A stretch of 64,000 nucleotides of DNA from RPQJ01 sp963754535 (GCA_963754535.1 CAVWGG010000037.1:42117-106116), one strand, 5' to 3'; counted from the stretch's first letter, positions 49,032 to 57,647 are shown. The notes: generated by a model not told the origin, from the sequence alone. Translations and numbers: made by a program.

Positions 49032-49745
49032 ATGTCCGATGACCAGACCGACGCATTCGATCTCAGCAGCCTGAGCGACGAGGAACTCGTCGAGCAGGTC
49101 CACGACGATCTCTACAACGGTCTCCGGGATGAGGTCATCGAAGCGACCAACCTCTTCCTTGGCCGCGGCTGGGGCCCCGACAAGGTCCTGAACGACGCGC
49201 TCGTCGAAGGCATGCGCATCGTCGGCATCGACTTCCGCGACGGCATCCTGTTCGTTCCTGAGGTGCTGCTCGCCGCCAACGCCATGAAGGCCGGCATGGA
49301 GATCCTGCGGCCGCTGCTCGCCGAGACCGGCGCAGAGCCGATCGGCAAGGTCGTCATCGGCACCGTCAAGGGCGACATCCACGACATCGGCAAGAACCTG
49401 GTGTCGATGATGCTCGAAGGCGCCGGCTTCGAAGTGATCAACATCGGCATCAACAACCCGGTCGAGAATTACCTGGCGGCGCTCGAAGAGCACCAGCCGG
49501 ACATCCTTGGCATGTCGGCCCTGCTCACGACGACGATGCCCTACATGAAGGTCGTCATCGACACGCTGAAGCAGAAGGGCCTGCGCGACAAGTACATCGT
49601 GCTGGTCGGCGGCGCCCCGCTCAACGAAGAGTTCGCGAAGGCCGTTGGCGCCGATGCCTACTGCCGCGACGCGGCCGTGGCAGTCGAGACCGCCAAGACG
49701 TTGATCGCTGCACGCCGCTCGGCCATCGCTGCCGCGGCGCACTGA
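49032..49745 (+). CDS. Corrinoid (B12-binding) methyl-carrier protein, MtbC/MttC type
   Basis: A 237-residue methyl-carrier protein. Residues about 12-100 form the four-helix cap domain (EVIEATNLFLGRGWGPDKVL, FVPEVLLAANAMKAGMEILR). Residues about 105-225 are a Rossmann-type cobalamin domain with the base-off motif Asp115-x-His117-x-x-Gly120 in GDIHDIGKNLVSMMLEGAGF, then MSALLTTTMPYMKVVIDTLK and VLVGGAPLNEEFAKAVGADA. The His supplies the lower ligand to cobalt. It accepts a methyl group from an MttB-family enzyme and donates it to a pterin methyltransferase. It heads an operon that supplies every later step to methylene-THF plus a reductive activator. No MttB gene is in this operon; three lie elsewhere in the window. 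Confidence 0.94.
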   Translation: MSDDQTDAFDLSSLSDEELVEQVHDDLYNGLRDEVIEATNLFLGRGWGPDKVLNDALVEGMRIVGIDFRDGILFVPEVLLAANAMKAGMEILRPLLAETGAEPIGKVVIGTVKGDIHDIGKNLVSMMLEGAGFEVINIGINNPVENYLAALEEHQPDILGMSALLTTTMPYMKVVIDTLKQKGLRDKYIVLVGGAPLNEEFAKAVGADAYCRDAAVAVETAKTLIAARRSAIAAAAH

Positions 49746-49752
49746 CGGTGCA

Positions 49753-50394
49753 ATGGACGGAGAAGCCCCCGTCCTGGTCATTGCGTGCGGCGCCCTCGCC
49801 CGCGAGATCGTCGCGCTCAAGAAGCTGAATGGCTGGTCGGCACTGGACATCCAGTGCCTGCCGCCCGAACTCCACAACCGACCCGAACGCATTCCCGCGG
49901 CCGTCCGTGAAGCCATCGTGGCAGGTCGCGCGAAGTACGAGCGGATCTTCGTCGCCTACGCCGATTGCGGCACTGGCGGGCTGCTCGACGAAGTGCTGCA
50001 GGCCGAGCACGTGGAACGCCTGCCGGGCGCCCACTGCTACGAGTTCTTCGCGACCTCGGCAGCGTTCGCGGCGCTGGCTGAAGCGGAGGTCGGCACGTTT
50101 TACCTGACGGATTTTCTGGTGCGACATTTCGACAGGCTGGTCATCGCAGGGCTCGGCATCGACCGGCATCCCGAACTGGCCGACGAATATTTCCGCAACT
50201 ACCGCAAGCTCACGTACCTGGTGCAGGTGGCAGATCCGGAACTGGCGCGCATGGCGCGTGCTGCCGCAGCACGTCTCGGCCTCGAGTACGAAGAACATTT
50301 CACGGGTTACGGCGACCTCGCCGGCAGCCTCGCGTCCGTGGCGACCCGCCGCGAACATCCGGTGTCCTGGGAGAAGACTGCATGGCGTCGTTGA
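49753..50394 (+). CDS. DUF1638 domain protein
   Basis: A 213-residue protein of the DUF1638 family, whose biochemical role is unknown. Conserved elements are VLVIACGALAREIVALKKLN, the Cys-containing LDIQCLPPELHNRPERIP, VAYADCGTGGLLDE and HCYEFFATSAAFAALAEAE, with GTFYLTDFLVRHFDRLVI further on. Three conserved Cys/His positions (CGAL, QCLP, ADCGTGG and GAHCYEF) suggest metal or cofactor binding, but this is an inference. Genes of this family are often found beside methyltransferase/corrinoid clusters. Here it starts seven bases after the corrinoid-protein stop and overlaps the next gene by 13 bases, so co-function is likely. A role in corrinoid handling is possible but untested. Confidence 0.78.
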   Translation: MDGEAPVLVIACGALAREIVALKKLNGWSALDIQCLPPELHNRPERIPAAVREAIVAGRAKYERIFVAYADCGTGGLLDEVLQAEHVERLPGAHCYEFFATSAAFAALAEAEVGTFYLTDFLVRHFDRLVIAGLGIDRHPELADEYFRNYRKLTYLVQVADPELARMARAAAARLGLEYEEHFTGYGDLAGSLASVATRREHPVSWEKTAWRR

Positions 50395-50726
50395 TCGTGA
50401 TCTCGTGGCGTGACGTTCCGGCGCAGGTCGTGGTGAAACGCGGCCGTGAGACGGCCAAGGTGCAGTTGTCGCAACGCTTCCAGGAGGCCGTCGACCGTGC
50501 CGCCATGCGCGCGGGTCGCGGCAGCTCCGATGCCTACCTCGAGGACTGGCGTCGCGCTGCGCCCCAGCCCTGCGGCGACGAACTGCAGGCCGCGGCAGAG
50601 GCTGCCGCAGCCGCCATCGAAGCCCGCTATACCGACGAAGATCTCGAACGCCTGATCCGGGCGAAGGGAATCGACGTCAACCTCCCCGACCCGTTCAAGC
50701 CCGCGACTGACGCTGGAAAGGCCTGA
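50382..50726 (+). CDS. Small 'virulence factor' domain protein linked to one-carbon genes
   Basis: A 114-residue protein resembling the domain named Virulence_fact in family databases. It contains LIVISWRDVPAQVVVKRGRE, then VQLSQRFQEAVDRAAMRAGR, YLEDWRRAAPQPCG, and a helical C-terminus with RYTDEDLERLIRAKGIDVNL. There is no signal peptide, membrane segment or known catalytic motif. The name is historical; the placement between DUF1638 (13-base overlap) and the MetV-like gene (one-base TGATG overlap) speaks for a role in methyl transfer to folate and not in virulence. The molecular function is unknown. Confidence 0.72.
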   Translation: MASLIVISWRDVPAQVVVKRGRETAKVQLSQRFQEAVDRAAMRAGRGSSDAYLEDWRRAAPQPCGDELQAAAEAAAAAIEARYTDEDLERLIRAKGIDVNLPDPFKPATDAGKA

Positions 50727-51184
50727 TGTACTCGGTCCGTCTCTGGTCCGTGCGTCACGCCGGCGGCCTGGCCAGCTTCTACAAGGCGTTCGAGGGGGCG
50801 CTGAACAAGCTGCACCCGCTGTTCAGCCGCATCGGCTACCAGCGGCTCGAACGTCCAGTCGCGGTGGTCGAGCGGCAGGTCAAGGGCCTGCTGTTCGACT
50901 GCAAAATGTGCGGCCGCTGCGTGTTGAGCTCCACCGGCATGTCGTGCCCCATGAATTGCCCCAAGCAGTTGCGCAACGGTCCGTGCGGCGGCGTGCGCGC
51001 GAATGGCAATTGCGAGGTCAAGCCCGAGATGCGCTGCGTCTGGGTCGAAGCCTGGAGCGGCGCTGAACGCATTCCTGGCGGTCTCAATGCGATCCAGCAG
51101 CTGCAGCCGCCGGTCGACCGCCGCCTCGAAGGCACCTCGGCGTGGTTGCGCGTGGTGCGCGAAAAGAACGGAGCCTCGGCATGA
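50726..51184 (+). CDS. MetV-like methylenetetrahydrofolate reductase C-terminal domain protein
   Basis: A 152-residue Cys-rich protein equivalent to MetV, the small partner of MetF in acetogens and some proteobacteria. Eight cysteines are visible: Cys59, 62 and 65 in DCKMCGRC, Cys74 and 78 in MSCPMNC, Cys87 in NGPCGG, and Cys96 and 104 further on. This is the pattern of the MTHFR C-terminal domain that binds metal or Fe-S. PKQLRNGPCGG is a strong family landmark. Its end overlaps the metF start by four bases (ATGA). With MetF it should form the enzyme that interconverts methyl-THF and methylene-THF. Confidence 0.86.
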   Translation: MYSVRLWSVRHAGGLASFYKAFEGALNKLHPLFSRIGYQRLERPVAVVERQVKGLLFDCKMCGRCVLSSTGMSCPMNCPKQLRNGPCGGVRANGNCEVKPEMRCVWVEAWSGAERIPGGLNAIQQLQPPVDRRLEGTSAWLRVVREKNGASA

Positions 51185-52200
51185 AGTTCGAAGACGAACC
51201 GGTGCCGGGCTACCCGCTGCCGATCCTGCCAGGGCACACGTCGCCCGGCCGCTTCGAGCGCGTGCTGCGTGCGGGCGCTTTTGCCGTCACGGCAGAACTC
51301 GCGCCGCCCGACTCCGCCGATCCGGAAGATGTCTACAAGCGCGCCCGCGTGTTCGACGGCTACGTCGACGCGATCAACGCGACCGACGGCAGCGGCGCGA
51401 ATTGCCACATGTCGAGTCTCGCCGTCTGCGCGCTGCTGACCCGCGTCGGCTATGCCCCGGTGATGCAGATCTCCTGCCGCGACAAGAACCGCATCGCGAT
51501 CCAGGGCGATATCCTCGGCGGCGCGGCCATGGGCGTCTGCAACGTGCTGTGCCTGACGGGCGACGGCGTGCAGGCAGGTGATCATCCGCAGGCCAAGCCC
51601 GTGTTCGACCTCGACTCCACGTCGCTGCTCGGCATCGCGCGCGGATTGCGCGACGACCATCACTTCGAGAGCGGCCGCAAGATCAGCTACGCGCCGCGGG
51701 TGCTGCTTGGCGCGGCCGAGAACCCGAACGTGTCGCCTGTCGAACACCGCGCCGTGCGGCTGGCGAAGAAAATCGCGGCGGGCGCGCAGTTCGTGCAGAC
51801 GCAGTACTGCTACGACATTCCCCTGCTCCGCCGCTTCATGACCGCGGTCGAAGACGCCGGCCTGCTCGAGCAGGTGTTCATCCTGATCGGCGTGGGGCCC
51901 CTGCGCACGGCCAAGACCGGGGAATGGATGCGCAAGAACGTACCGGGCATTCACATCCCGGACAGCGTCATCGAGCGCATCAAGGGCGCCAAGGACCAGA
52001 CCCGCGAAGGCCTCAACCTCTGCGTCGACCTCATCCAGGAGGTCCGCACGATCAAGGGCGTGAGCGGAGTGCACGTGATGGCCTATCGCCAGGAAGAATC
52101 CGTGGCCGAAGTCATCGACCGCTCGGGCATCCTCGCGGGACGCACCCCGTGGTTCCCGGGCCGCGACACGCAGATCAACGAAGACAGGAAACTTTCATGA
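51181..52200 (+). CDS. metF: Methylenetetrahydrofolate reductase, MetF type
   Basis: A 339-residue FAD-dependent TIM-barrel enzyme. It has FAVTAELAPPDSADPEDVYK at the first strand, the central CLTGDGVQAGDHPQAKPVFD, AGAQFVQTQYCYDIPLLRRF with the substrate-site Gln/Tyr, and VFILIGVGPLRTAKTGEWM. MetF normally reduces methylene-THF to methyl-THF. In an operon with corrinoid methyl transfer it would run in the oxidative direction, turning methyl-THF made from betaine-type methyl groups into methylene-THF for FolD. The MetV-like subunit is encoded just upstream with a four-base overlap, and the pterin methyltransferase just downstream with another four-base overlap. Confidence 0.92.
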   Translation: MKFEDEPVPGYPLPILPGHTSPGRFERVLRAGAFAVTAELAPPDSADPEDVYKRARVFDGYVDAINATDGSGANCHMSSLAVCALLTRVGYAPVMQISCRDKNRIAIQGDILGGAAMGVCNVLCLTGDGVQAGDHPQAKPVFDLDSTSLLGIARGLRDDHHFESGRKISYAPRVLLGAAENPNVSPVEHRAVRLAKKIAAGAQFVQTQYCYDIPLLRRFMTAVEDAGLLEQVFILIGVGPLRTAKTGEWMRKNVPGIHIPDSVIERIKGAKDQTREGLNLCVDLIQEVRTIKGVSGVHVMAYRQEESVAEVIDRSGILAGRTPWFPGRDTQINEDRKLS

Positions 52201-53132
52201 CCGACACCGTCATCAGCTCGGCGACGCGCGAAATCGTCATCGGCTTCGATCGTCCTTTCGTCATCATCGGCGAACGCATCAACCCGACCGGGCGCAAGCT
52301 GCTCGCCGCCGAAATGGCCGCGGGCGACTTCAGTCGCGTCGAAGCGGATGCGCTTGCGCAGGTGGCCGCCGGCGCGCACATGCTCGACGTCAACGCCGGT
52401 ATCCCGCTGGCCGATGAGCCGGCCATCCTGGCGCGGGCCATCCAGCTGGTGCAGTCGATCACCGACGTGCCGCTCTCGATCGACTCGTCGATCGTCGCCG
52501 CGCTCGAGGCCGGTCTCGCGGTCTACAAAGGCAAGGCTTTGGTCAACTCGGTGACCGGCGAAGAAGACCGGCTCGAGACCGTGCTGCCGCTGGTGAAGAA
52601 GTACGGCGCCGCAGTGGTCGCGATCTCGAACGACGAGACCGGCATCTCCGAGGACCCGGACGTGCGGTTCGAGGTGGCGAAGAAGATCGTGCACCGCGCG
52701 ATGGACCACGGCATCCCCGCCTCCGACGTCGTCGTCGATCCGCTGGTGATGCCGATCGGCGCGATCAACCATGCCGGCGTCCAGGTCATGCGACTGGTCA
52801 AGCGCCTGCGCGAGGAACTCAAGGTCAACACGACCTGCGGCGCCTCGAACATCAGCTTCGGGCTGCCCGCCCGCGACGGCATCAACAGCGGCTTCCTGAC
52901 CATGGCGATCGCGTCGGGCATGACGTCCGCGATCACGAATCCGCTGCACGGCGACATCGTGCGGGCTTGCATGGCCGCGGACGTGATGATGGGTCACGAC
53001 CCCGATTGCGCCCGCTGGATCCGTCGCTTCCGCGAAGTGCCGCCTCCGGGCACGGGCGCCCCGGGCGAACAGCGTGGCCGCCGCGAAGGTGGCGCACGCC
53101 GCCGCGCCGCCGGCACCCCGGGTGCGGCCTGA
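52197..53132 (+). CDS. Pterin-binding methyltransferase (corrinoid protein:THF, MtgA/AcsE-like)
   Basis: A 311-residue TIM-barrel protein of the dihydropteroate-synthase-like pterin-binding family. Hallmarks are VIIGERINPTGRK at the first strand, HMLDVNAGIPLADE, VPLSIDSSIVAALEAGLAVY, NSVTGEEDRLETVLPLVKKY and NTTCGASNISFGLPARDGIN, which form the THF pocket. Members move methyl groups between corrinoid proteins and tetrahydrofolate. The C-terminal 30 residues are basic and Gly/Arg-rich, beyond the conserved barrel. The start overlaps the metF stop (ATGA) and the RACo-type activator follows after 12 bases. It is the logical partner of the corrinoid protein at the head of the operon. Confidence 0.92.
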   Translation: MTDTVISSATREIVIGFDRPFVIIGERINPTGRKLLAAEMAAGDFSRVEADALAQVAAGAHMLDVNAGIPLADEPAILARAIQLVQSITDVPLSIDSSIVAALEAGLAVYKGKALVNSVTGEEDRLETVLPLVKKYGAAVVAISNDETGISEDPDVRFEVAKKIVHRAMDHGIPASDVVVDPLVMPIGAINHAGVQVMRLVKRLREELKVNTTCGASNISFGLPARDGINSGFLTMAIASGMTSAITNPLHGDIVRACMAADVMMGHDPDCARWIRRFREVPPPGTGAPGEQRGRREGGARRRAAGTPGAA

Positions 53133-53144
53133 GGCAACGACGAC

Positions 53145-55166
53145 GTGACACGGACAGATCCCCTCGTCGTCTTCACACCCTCGGGTAAGCGCGGACGCTT
53201 TCCCGTCGGCACGCCGCTGCTGACCGCAGCGCGCCAGCTCGGCGTCGACATCGACTCCGTCTGCGGCGGACGTGCGATCTGCGGGCGTTGCCAGGTGCTC
53301 GTGGCCGAAGGCGAGTTCGCGAAGCACGGGGTGCGCTCGAGCGCAGCCTCGCTGTCGCCGGTCTCCGAGACCGAGCAGCGTTACGGCACGCGCAAGGTGC
53401 TCGCCGAAGGCCGCCGGCTCTCGTGCCAGGCCCGGGTCGAGGCCGACGTCGTCGTCGACGTGCCGTCGAACAGCCAGGTGCACCGCCAGGTGGTGCGCAA
53501 GGAAGCCGAGGCACGCGACATCGAGCTGTACCCGCTCGTGAAGCTGCACTACGTCGAGGTCGCCGAGCCCGACATGCACGACCCTTCCGGGGACCTGCAG
53601 CGGCTCGAGCTGGCGCTCGCACGCGAGTGGCAGCTCAAGGATCTCGAATGCGACCTGTCGGTGCTGCAGCAGCTGCAGCCCGTCCTGCGCGCCGGACAGT
53701 GGCAGGTCACGGTGGCGGTTCACGACACGTCACGGATCATCGCGGTCTGGCCGGGATTCCACGAGAAGGCGTTCGGACTCGCCGTCGACGTGGGCTCGAC
53801 GACGATCGCGGCGCACCTCTGCGATCTCGTCAGTGGCGAGGTCGTGGCTTCCGCGGGACGCATGAACCCGCAGATCCGCTTCGGCGAAGACCTCATGAGC
53901 CGCGTCTCCTACTCGATGATGAATCCGGGCGGCGCCGTGCAGATGACGGCGGCCGTGCGCGAGGCATTGAGCGAGCTGGCGGCTGAAGTGGCCGACTCCG
54001 TGGGCATCGAGAAGGAATCGATCCTGGAAGTGACGCTCGTCGGCAACCCGATCATGCATCACCTCGTGCTCGGCATCGATCCGGTGGAACTCGGCGGTGC
54101 GCCCTTCGCACTCGCGATCGACCGTGCGGTGACCGTAACGGCGGCCGAGCTCGGCATCGCCCTGCATCCCAATGCCCGCGTCTATGCGCTGCCGTGCATC
54201 GCGGGTCACGTGGGCGCGGACACCGCAGGCGTCATCCTGGCGGAACGGCCGGACCTGACCGAGGAGATGACGCTGCTGGTGGACGTCGGCACCAATGCCG
54301 AGATCGTGCTCGGCAACAGCAAGCGCCTCGTCGCCTGCTCGAGCCCCACGGGACCGGCGTTCGAAGGCGCGCAGATCAGCTGCGGCCAGCGCGCGGCACC
54401 CGGTGCGATCGAGCGCGTGCGCATCGACCGCGAGACGCTCGAGCCGCGCTTCAAGGTCATCGGCTCCGACCTCTGGTCGGACGATCCGGCCTTTGCGGAC
54501 GCCGTCAAGAACACGGGCGTCACCGGCGTCTGCGGCTCGGGGATCATCGAGGTGATCGCCGAGATGTACCTGGCAGGCATCATTACGCAGGACGGCGTCA
54601 TCGACGGCGCGCTGGCGGCGCGCTCACCGCGGGTCGTGGCGAGTGGTCGCACCTACTCGTACGTGCTGCACGAAGGCGCGCAGACGCTCTGCATCGCGCA
54701 GAACGACGTGCGCGCGATCCAGCTCGCCAAGGCGGCGCTGATGGCCGGCATTCGCCTGCTGATGGAACGGCTCGGCGTCGAGACGCTCGACCGAATCCGG
54801 CTGGCCGGTGCGTTCGGCGCGCACATCGACGTCATGTACGCGACCGTGCTCGGCATGATTCCGGACTGCGACCTGGCGAAGGTCACCTCGGCCGGCAACG
54901 CCGCGGGCACGGGCGCGCGCATCGCGTTGCTCGATTCACGCTCGCGCCGGACCATCGAGACGCTGGTCGGGCGCGTCGAGAAGATCGAGACGGCGATCGA
55001 GCCGCGGTTCCAGGAGCATTTCGTCGAGGCAATGGCGATCCCGCACAAGACGGCGGACTACCCCAACCTGCGCAAGGTCGTGGAACTGCCGCCGCTCAAG
55101 ACGGCTGCACAGCCGGCGGGCGAGACTAGAGGCAGCAAGAGTCGAAGACCGACGCGCCCGGCGTAA
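53145..55166 (+). CDS. RACo/RamA-type reductive activator of corrinoid proteins (2Fe-2S plus ASKHA domain)
   Basis: A 673-residue activator. Residues 1-105 are a plant-type ferredoxin domain with four Cys at 40, 46, 49 and 94 (SVCGGRAICGRCQ, RLSCQAR). After a linker, residues about 200-640 form an actin-like ATPase (ASKHA) core: FGLAVDVGSTTIAAHLCDL, NPQIRFGEDLMSRVSYSM, VGNPIMHHLVLGIDPVELGG, LLVDVGTNAEIVLGN, GPAFEGAQISCGQRAAPGAI and IRLAGAFGAHIDVMYATVLG. Such proteins use ATP and one electron to return inactive Co(II) corrinoid to Co(I). Start GTG 53145 has GAGG about ten bases upstream. Its presence shows the corrinoid cycle is meant to run repeatedly. Confidence 0.93.
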   Translation: MTRTDPLVVFTPSGKRGRFPVGTPLLTAARQLGVDIDSVCGGRAICGRCQVLVAEGEFAKHGVRSSAASLSPVSETEQRYGTRKVLAEGRRLSCQARVEADVVVDVPSNSQVHRQVVRKEAEARDIELYPLVKLHYVEVAEPDMHDPSGDLQRLELALAREWQLKDLECDLSVLQQLQPVLRAGQWQVTVAVHDTSRIIAVWPGFHEKAFGLAVDVGSTTIAAHLCDLVSGEVVASAGRMNPQIRFGEDLMSRVSYSMMNPGGAVQMTAAVREALSELAAEVADSVGIEKESILEVTLVGNPIMHHLVLGIDPVELGGAPFALAIDRAVTVTAAELGIALHPNARVYALPCIAGHVGADTAGVILAERPDLTEEMTLLVDVGTNAEIVLGNSKRLVACSSPTGPAFEGAQISCGQRAAPGAIERVRIDRETLEPRFKVIGSDLWSDDPAFADAVKNTGVTGVCGSGIIEVIAEMYLAGIITQDGVIDGALAARSPRVVASGRTYSYVLHEGAQTLCIAQNDVRAIQLAKAALMAGIRLLMERLGVETLDRIRLAGAFGAHIDVMYATVLGMIPDCDLAKVTSAGNAAGTGARIALLDSRSRRTIETLVGRVEKIETAIEPRFQEHFVEAMAIPHKTADYPNLRKVVELPPLKTAAQPAGETRGSKSRRPTRPA

Positions 55167-55173
55167 TCCCGGC

Positions 55174-55200
55174 ACTCTCCGCCGTCAGACCGAGGAGAGT
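55174..55200 (+). terminator. Weak hairpin after the corrinoid operon
   Basis: Seven-base arms actctcc (55174-55180) and ggagagt (55194-55200) with a 13-base loop lie eight bases after the activator stop. No T-run follows, so this is only a possible end of the operon transcript. Confidence 0.3.
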
Positions 55201-55204
55201 CGCA

Positions 55205-55482
55205 CCGCAAGCCGAGGCAAGCTGGACGGTGCTTGCCCGCTGAACGGGTTCCGGTCTTCCTCGGCGCTCCGGGGTCTCGCGCGCATCGTGAATCGCGCGG
55301 AGGACCCGCACGATTCACGGCGAACCTTGCTCGAACGGGTGCTCGGCGATGGTGCCAGCGTCTGGTCGGAAAGGCGAAGCCGCCTCGCACCTGCGCTCGA
55401 GCTGCGGCGCTCGACACGGAGCGCCGAGGAAGACCGGAACCCATTCAGCGGGCCGGAAGTCGCGGCTTGCCTCGGCTTGCGG
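55205..55482. repeat. Large palindromic element A
   Basis: Outer arms of 18 bases (ccgcaagccgaggcaagc at 55205-55222, pairing with 55465-55482) and inner arms of 36 bases (55236-55271 with 55417-55452, one mismatch). The core holds a cruciform-forming cgtgaatcg / cgattcacg. Blocks 55264-55334 and 55394-55423 recur in inverse orientation in element B. Open reading frames here have no family features and are taken as chance. Confidence 0.78.
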
Positions 55483-55652
55483 ACGGTCACTGCAACTGGC
55501 GCAGCGACGCATGACGAAATGCTACGGCTGCGGCAGGTCACTGCCACTGACGCGAGGCGGCGACGAGCTTGCAGCGGCACTTGCGGGCGACGCCGCAGCG
55601 GGACGCAGTCCGGGTGGTCTCGGTCCGGAGCGCACGACCGTTACAGGCTCGC

Positions 55653-55865
55653 CGGTACGGGATCGGGTCTTCCTCTGCGCTCCGTGTCGAGCGCCGCAGC
55701 TCGAGCGTAAAGAGCGAAGCGGCACTGAAGCCATGTCGCTGCTGCGCTGCCACCATCGCTTCGCTCTCGCTCGAGCAAGGTTCGCCGTGAATCGTGCGGT
55801 TCCTCCGCGCGATTCACGATGCGCGCGAGACCCCGGAGCGCAGAGGAAGACCGGATCCCGTACGG
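55653..55865. repeat. Large palindromic element B, inverted copy of A with changed arms
   Basis: Arms of 32 bases (55653-55684 and 55834-55865) pair with two mismatches. Block 55771-55841 is the reverse complement of 55264-55334 in A with one difference, and 55678-55707 matches 55394-55423 exactly; the middle has diverged. The arm sequence differs from that of A, yet both B arms have changed in concert (for example tcctctgcgctccg against tcctcggcgctccg). Between A and B, about 170 bases hold only a short direct repeat (ggtcactgcaactg / ggtcactgccactg). The whole stretch 55167-55938 has no credible gene. Confidence 0.78.
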
Positions 55866-55905
55866 CGGGCATTGCACACCTGCACTCACCCGGCCGGTGG
55901 CCGAC

Positions 55906-55928
55906 CTCTCCCGCGAGGCGCGGGAGAG
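55906..55928 (-). terminator. Hairpin after MttB-family gene 3
   Basis: Perfect ten-base arms ctctcccgcg and cgcgggagag with a three-base loop, ten bases beyond the stop of the leftward methyltransferase gene. There is no clear T-run, but the strength and position favour termination. Confidence 0.5.
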
Positions 55929-55938
55929 GCGAGAGGAC

Positions 55939-57521
55939 TCAGACGTTCGAGTCGGGCGTCGCCGCCTTCTGCCGATTGATGTAATCGAGCAGCGCCTCGT
56001 CCACGGCGGGATCGAGCGGCGGCGGCACGTATTCATCGAGCTGACGCTTCCAGAGCGCGTTGGCGCGCTGCGCCATGTCGAGCGAGCCCTCGGCCTGCCA
56101 TTGCTCGAAAGCTGTTGTTGTCGGCCAGCGGCGAGCGGTAGAACGCACTCTCGAAATTGGCCTGCGTGTGCGCGCAACCCAGGAAATGGTTGCCGGCCCG
56201 ACTTCCTTGATGGCGTCCATCGCCTGGCCGTTCGGCGTGAGGTCCACGCCCGCGAGCAGCGTGTGCATCATCCCGGCCTGGTCCACGTCCATCATGAACT
56301 TCTCGTACCCCATCGCCAGGCCGCCTTCGAGCCAGCCCGCGGTGTGCAGCACGAAGTTCACGCCAGCCAGGCACGTCGGCAGCAGCGTCTGCGCGGACTC
56401 GAACGCGGCTTGCGCATCGGGCACCTTCGACGCGCACAGGCTGCCGCCCGAACGGAACGGAACGCCGAGGCGCCGCGCAAGGGCTGCCATCGTGTACAGC
56501 ACGAGGGCCGGCTCAGGGCGTGCCGAACGTCGGCGCGCCCGACTGCATCGAAATCGACGAGGCGAAGCTGCCGAGCACCACCGGGGCACCCGGATTGACG
56601 AGCTGCGCGAAGGCCATGCCGGCGAGCGCCTCGGCGAGCGTCTGTGCCGCGGTACCCGCCACCGTCACGGGCGACATCGCGCCCGACAGGATGAACGGCG
56701 TGATGATCGTGGCCTGGTTCGCGCGGGCGTACACCTTGAGCGCGCCGAGCATGGTCGCGTCGTAGACCATCGGCGAGTTCACGTTGATCAGGCTGATCAT
56801 CATCGTGCGCAGCTTGCCGGTCGCCGGATCGACCGCGTCGGCGCCGAAAGCGATCTTCGCGAGTTCGACACTGTCGTGCGCACGCTCGGGCGCGGTGACC
56901 GAACCCATGAACGCCTTGTCGCTGTACTTGACGTGGCTGTACACCATGTCGAGGTGGCGCTTGTTCACCGGCAGGTCCACCGGCTCGCAGATCGTGCCGC
57001 CCGAGTGGTGCAGCGAAGTTCGCCATGTAGGCGAGCTTCACGAAATTGCGGAAATCGTCGATGCGGGCGTAACGACGACCCTCGTCCGCGTTCAGGATGA
57101 ACGGCGAACCGTAGGCCGGGGCGAACACCGTGGAGTTGCCGCCGATGCGGACGTTGCGCGCCGGATTGCGCGCGTACTGCACGAACTCGCGCGGCGCGTT
57201 CTTCTGCACCAGTTCGCGGCACATGCCCCGCGGAAACTTCACCAGCGAGCCCTGGACGTCCGCGCCCGCGGCCTTCCAGATGGCCAGCGCTTCGTCGTCC
57301 TCGCGGAACTCGATGCCGTACTCCGAGAGGATCGTCTCGGCATTGCTTTCGATGATCGACAGGCCCTCTTCGGTCAGGACCTCGAAGTACGGGATCGAGC
57401 GAGTGATGTAAGGGATCGAGGCGCCGGCGCGGGCTGCGCGCGCAGCACGCTTGGCGTCACGGCCGCTGGCGCGAAGGGGGCGCCTTTCGGCGGCGGGCTG
57501 CTGTTCTTCCATGCTGGACAT
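55939..57521 (-). CDS. MttB-family methyltransferase 3, at least four frameshifts
   Basis: A third MttB-superfamily gene, about 525 residues when joined. N-terminal frame: RAARAGASIPYITRSIPYFE, FAPAYGSPFILNADEGRRYA. Middle frame (56513-56980): LPVNKRHLDMVYSHVKYSDK, SLINVNSPMVYDATMLGALK and TPFILSGAMSPVTVAGTAAQ. C-terminal frame: VNFVLHTAGWLEGGLAMGYE and MDVDQAGMMHTLLAGVDL. Breaks lie near 57015 and 56515, and a compensating pair near 56200 and 56110 flanks NHFLGCAHTQANFESAFYRS. All pieces are in order and together cover the whole family length, so base errors are likely, though a decaying gene is not excluded. It is downstream of the ProXWV importer and a TonB receptor, which suggests that its substrate is a betaine. 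Confidence 0.78.
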
Positions 57522-57647
57522 GGTGGATCCGTCCCCGGCTGCGAGGAAGCCAGTATGGTCGCCCCGCCATCGGGCGACTGATCAATTTGCGACAACGACT
57601 TGCCCCCGCGCGCCACCAAGGCGGCACGCGGGAGCCCGGGCCGAGGG

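Noticed and set aside
55233..55910. Several overlapping open frames (60-210 residues) in the 55.2-55.9 kb stretch
   Set aside because: They fall in palindromic DNA, occur on both strands in several frames, contain the same repeated peptide in mirrored form, and lack any family motif.
16275..57521. Pyrrolysine-containing trimethylamine methyltransferases
   Set aside because: None of the three MttB-family genes has an in-frame amber codon in its conserved central region, and no pyl genes are present; they are non-pyrrolysine paralogues.
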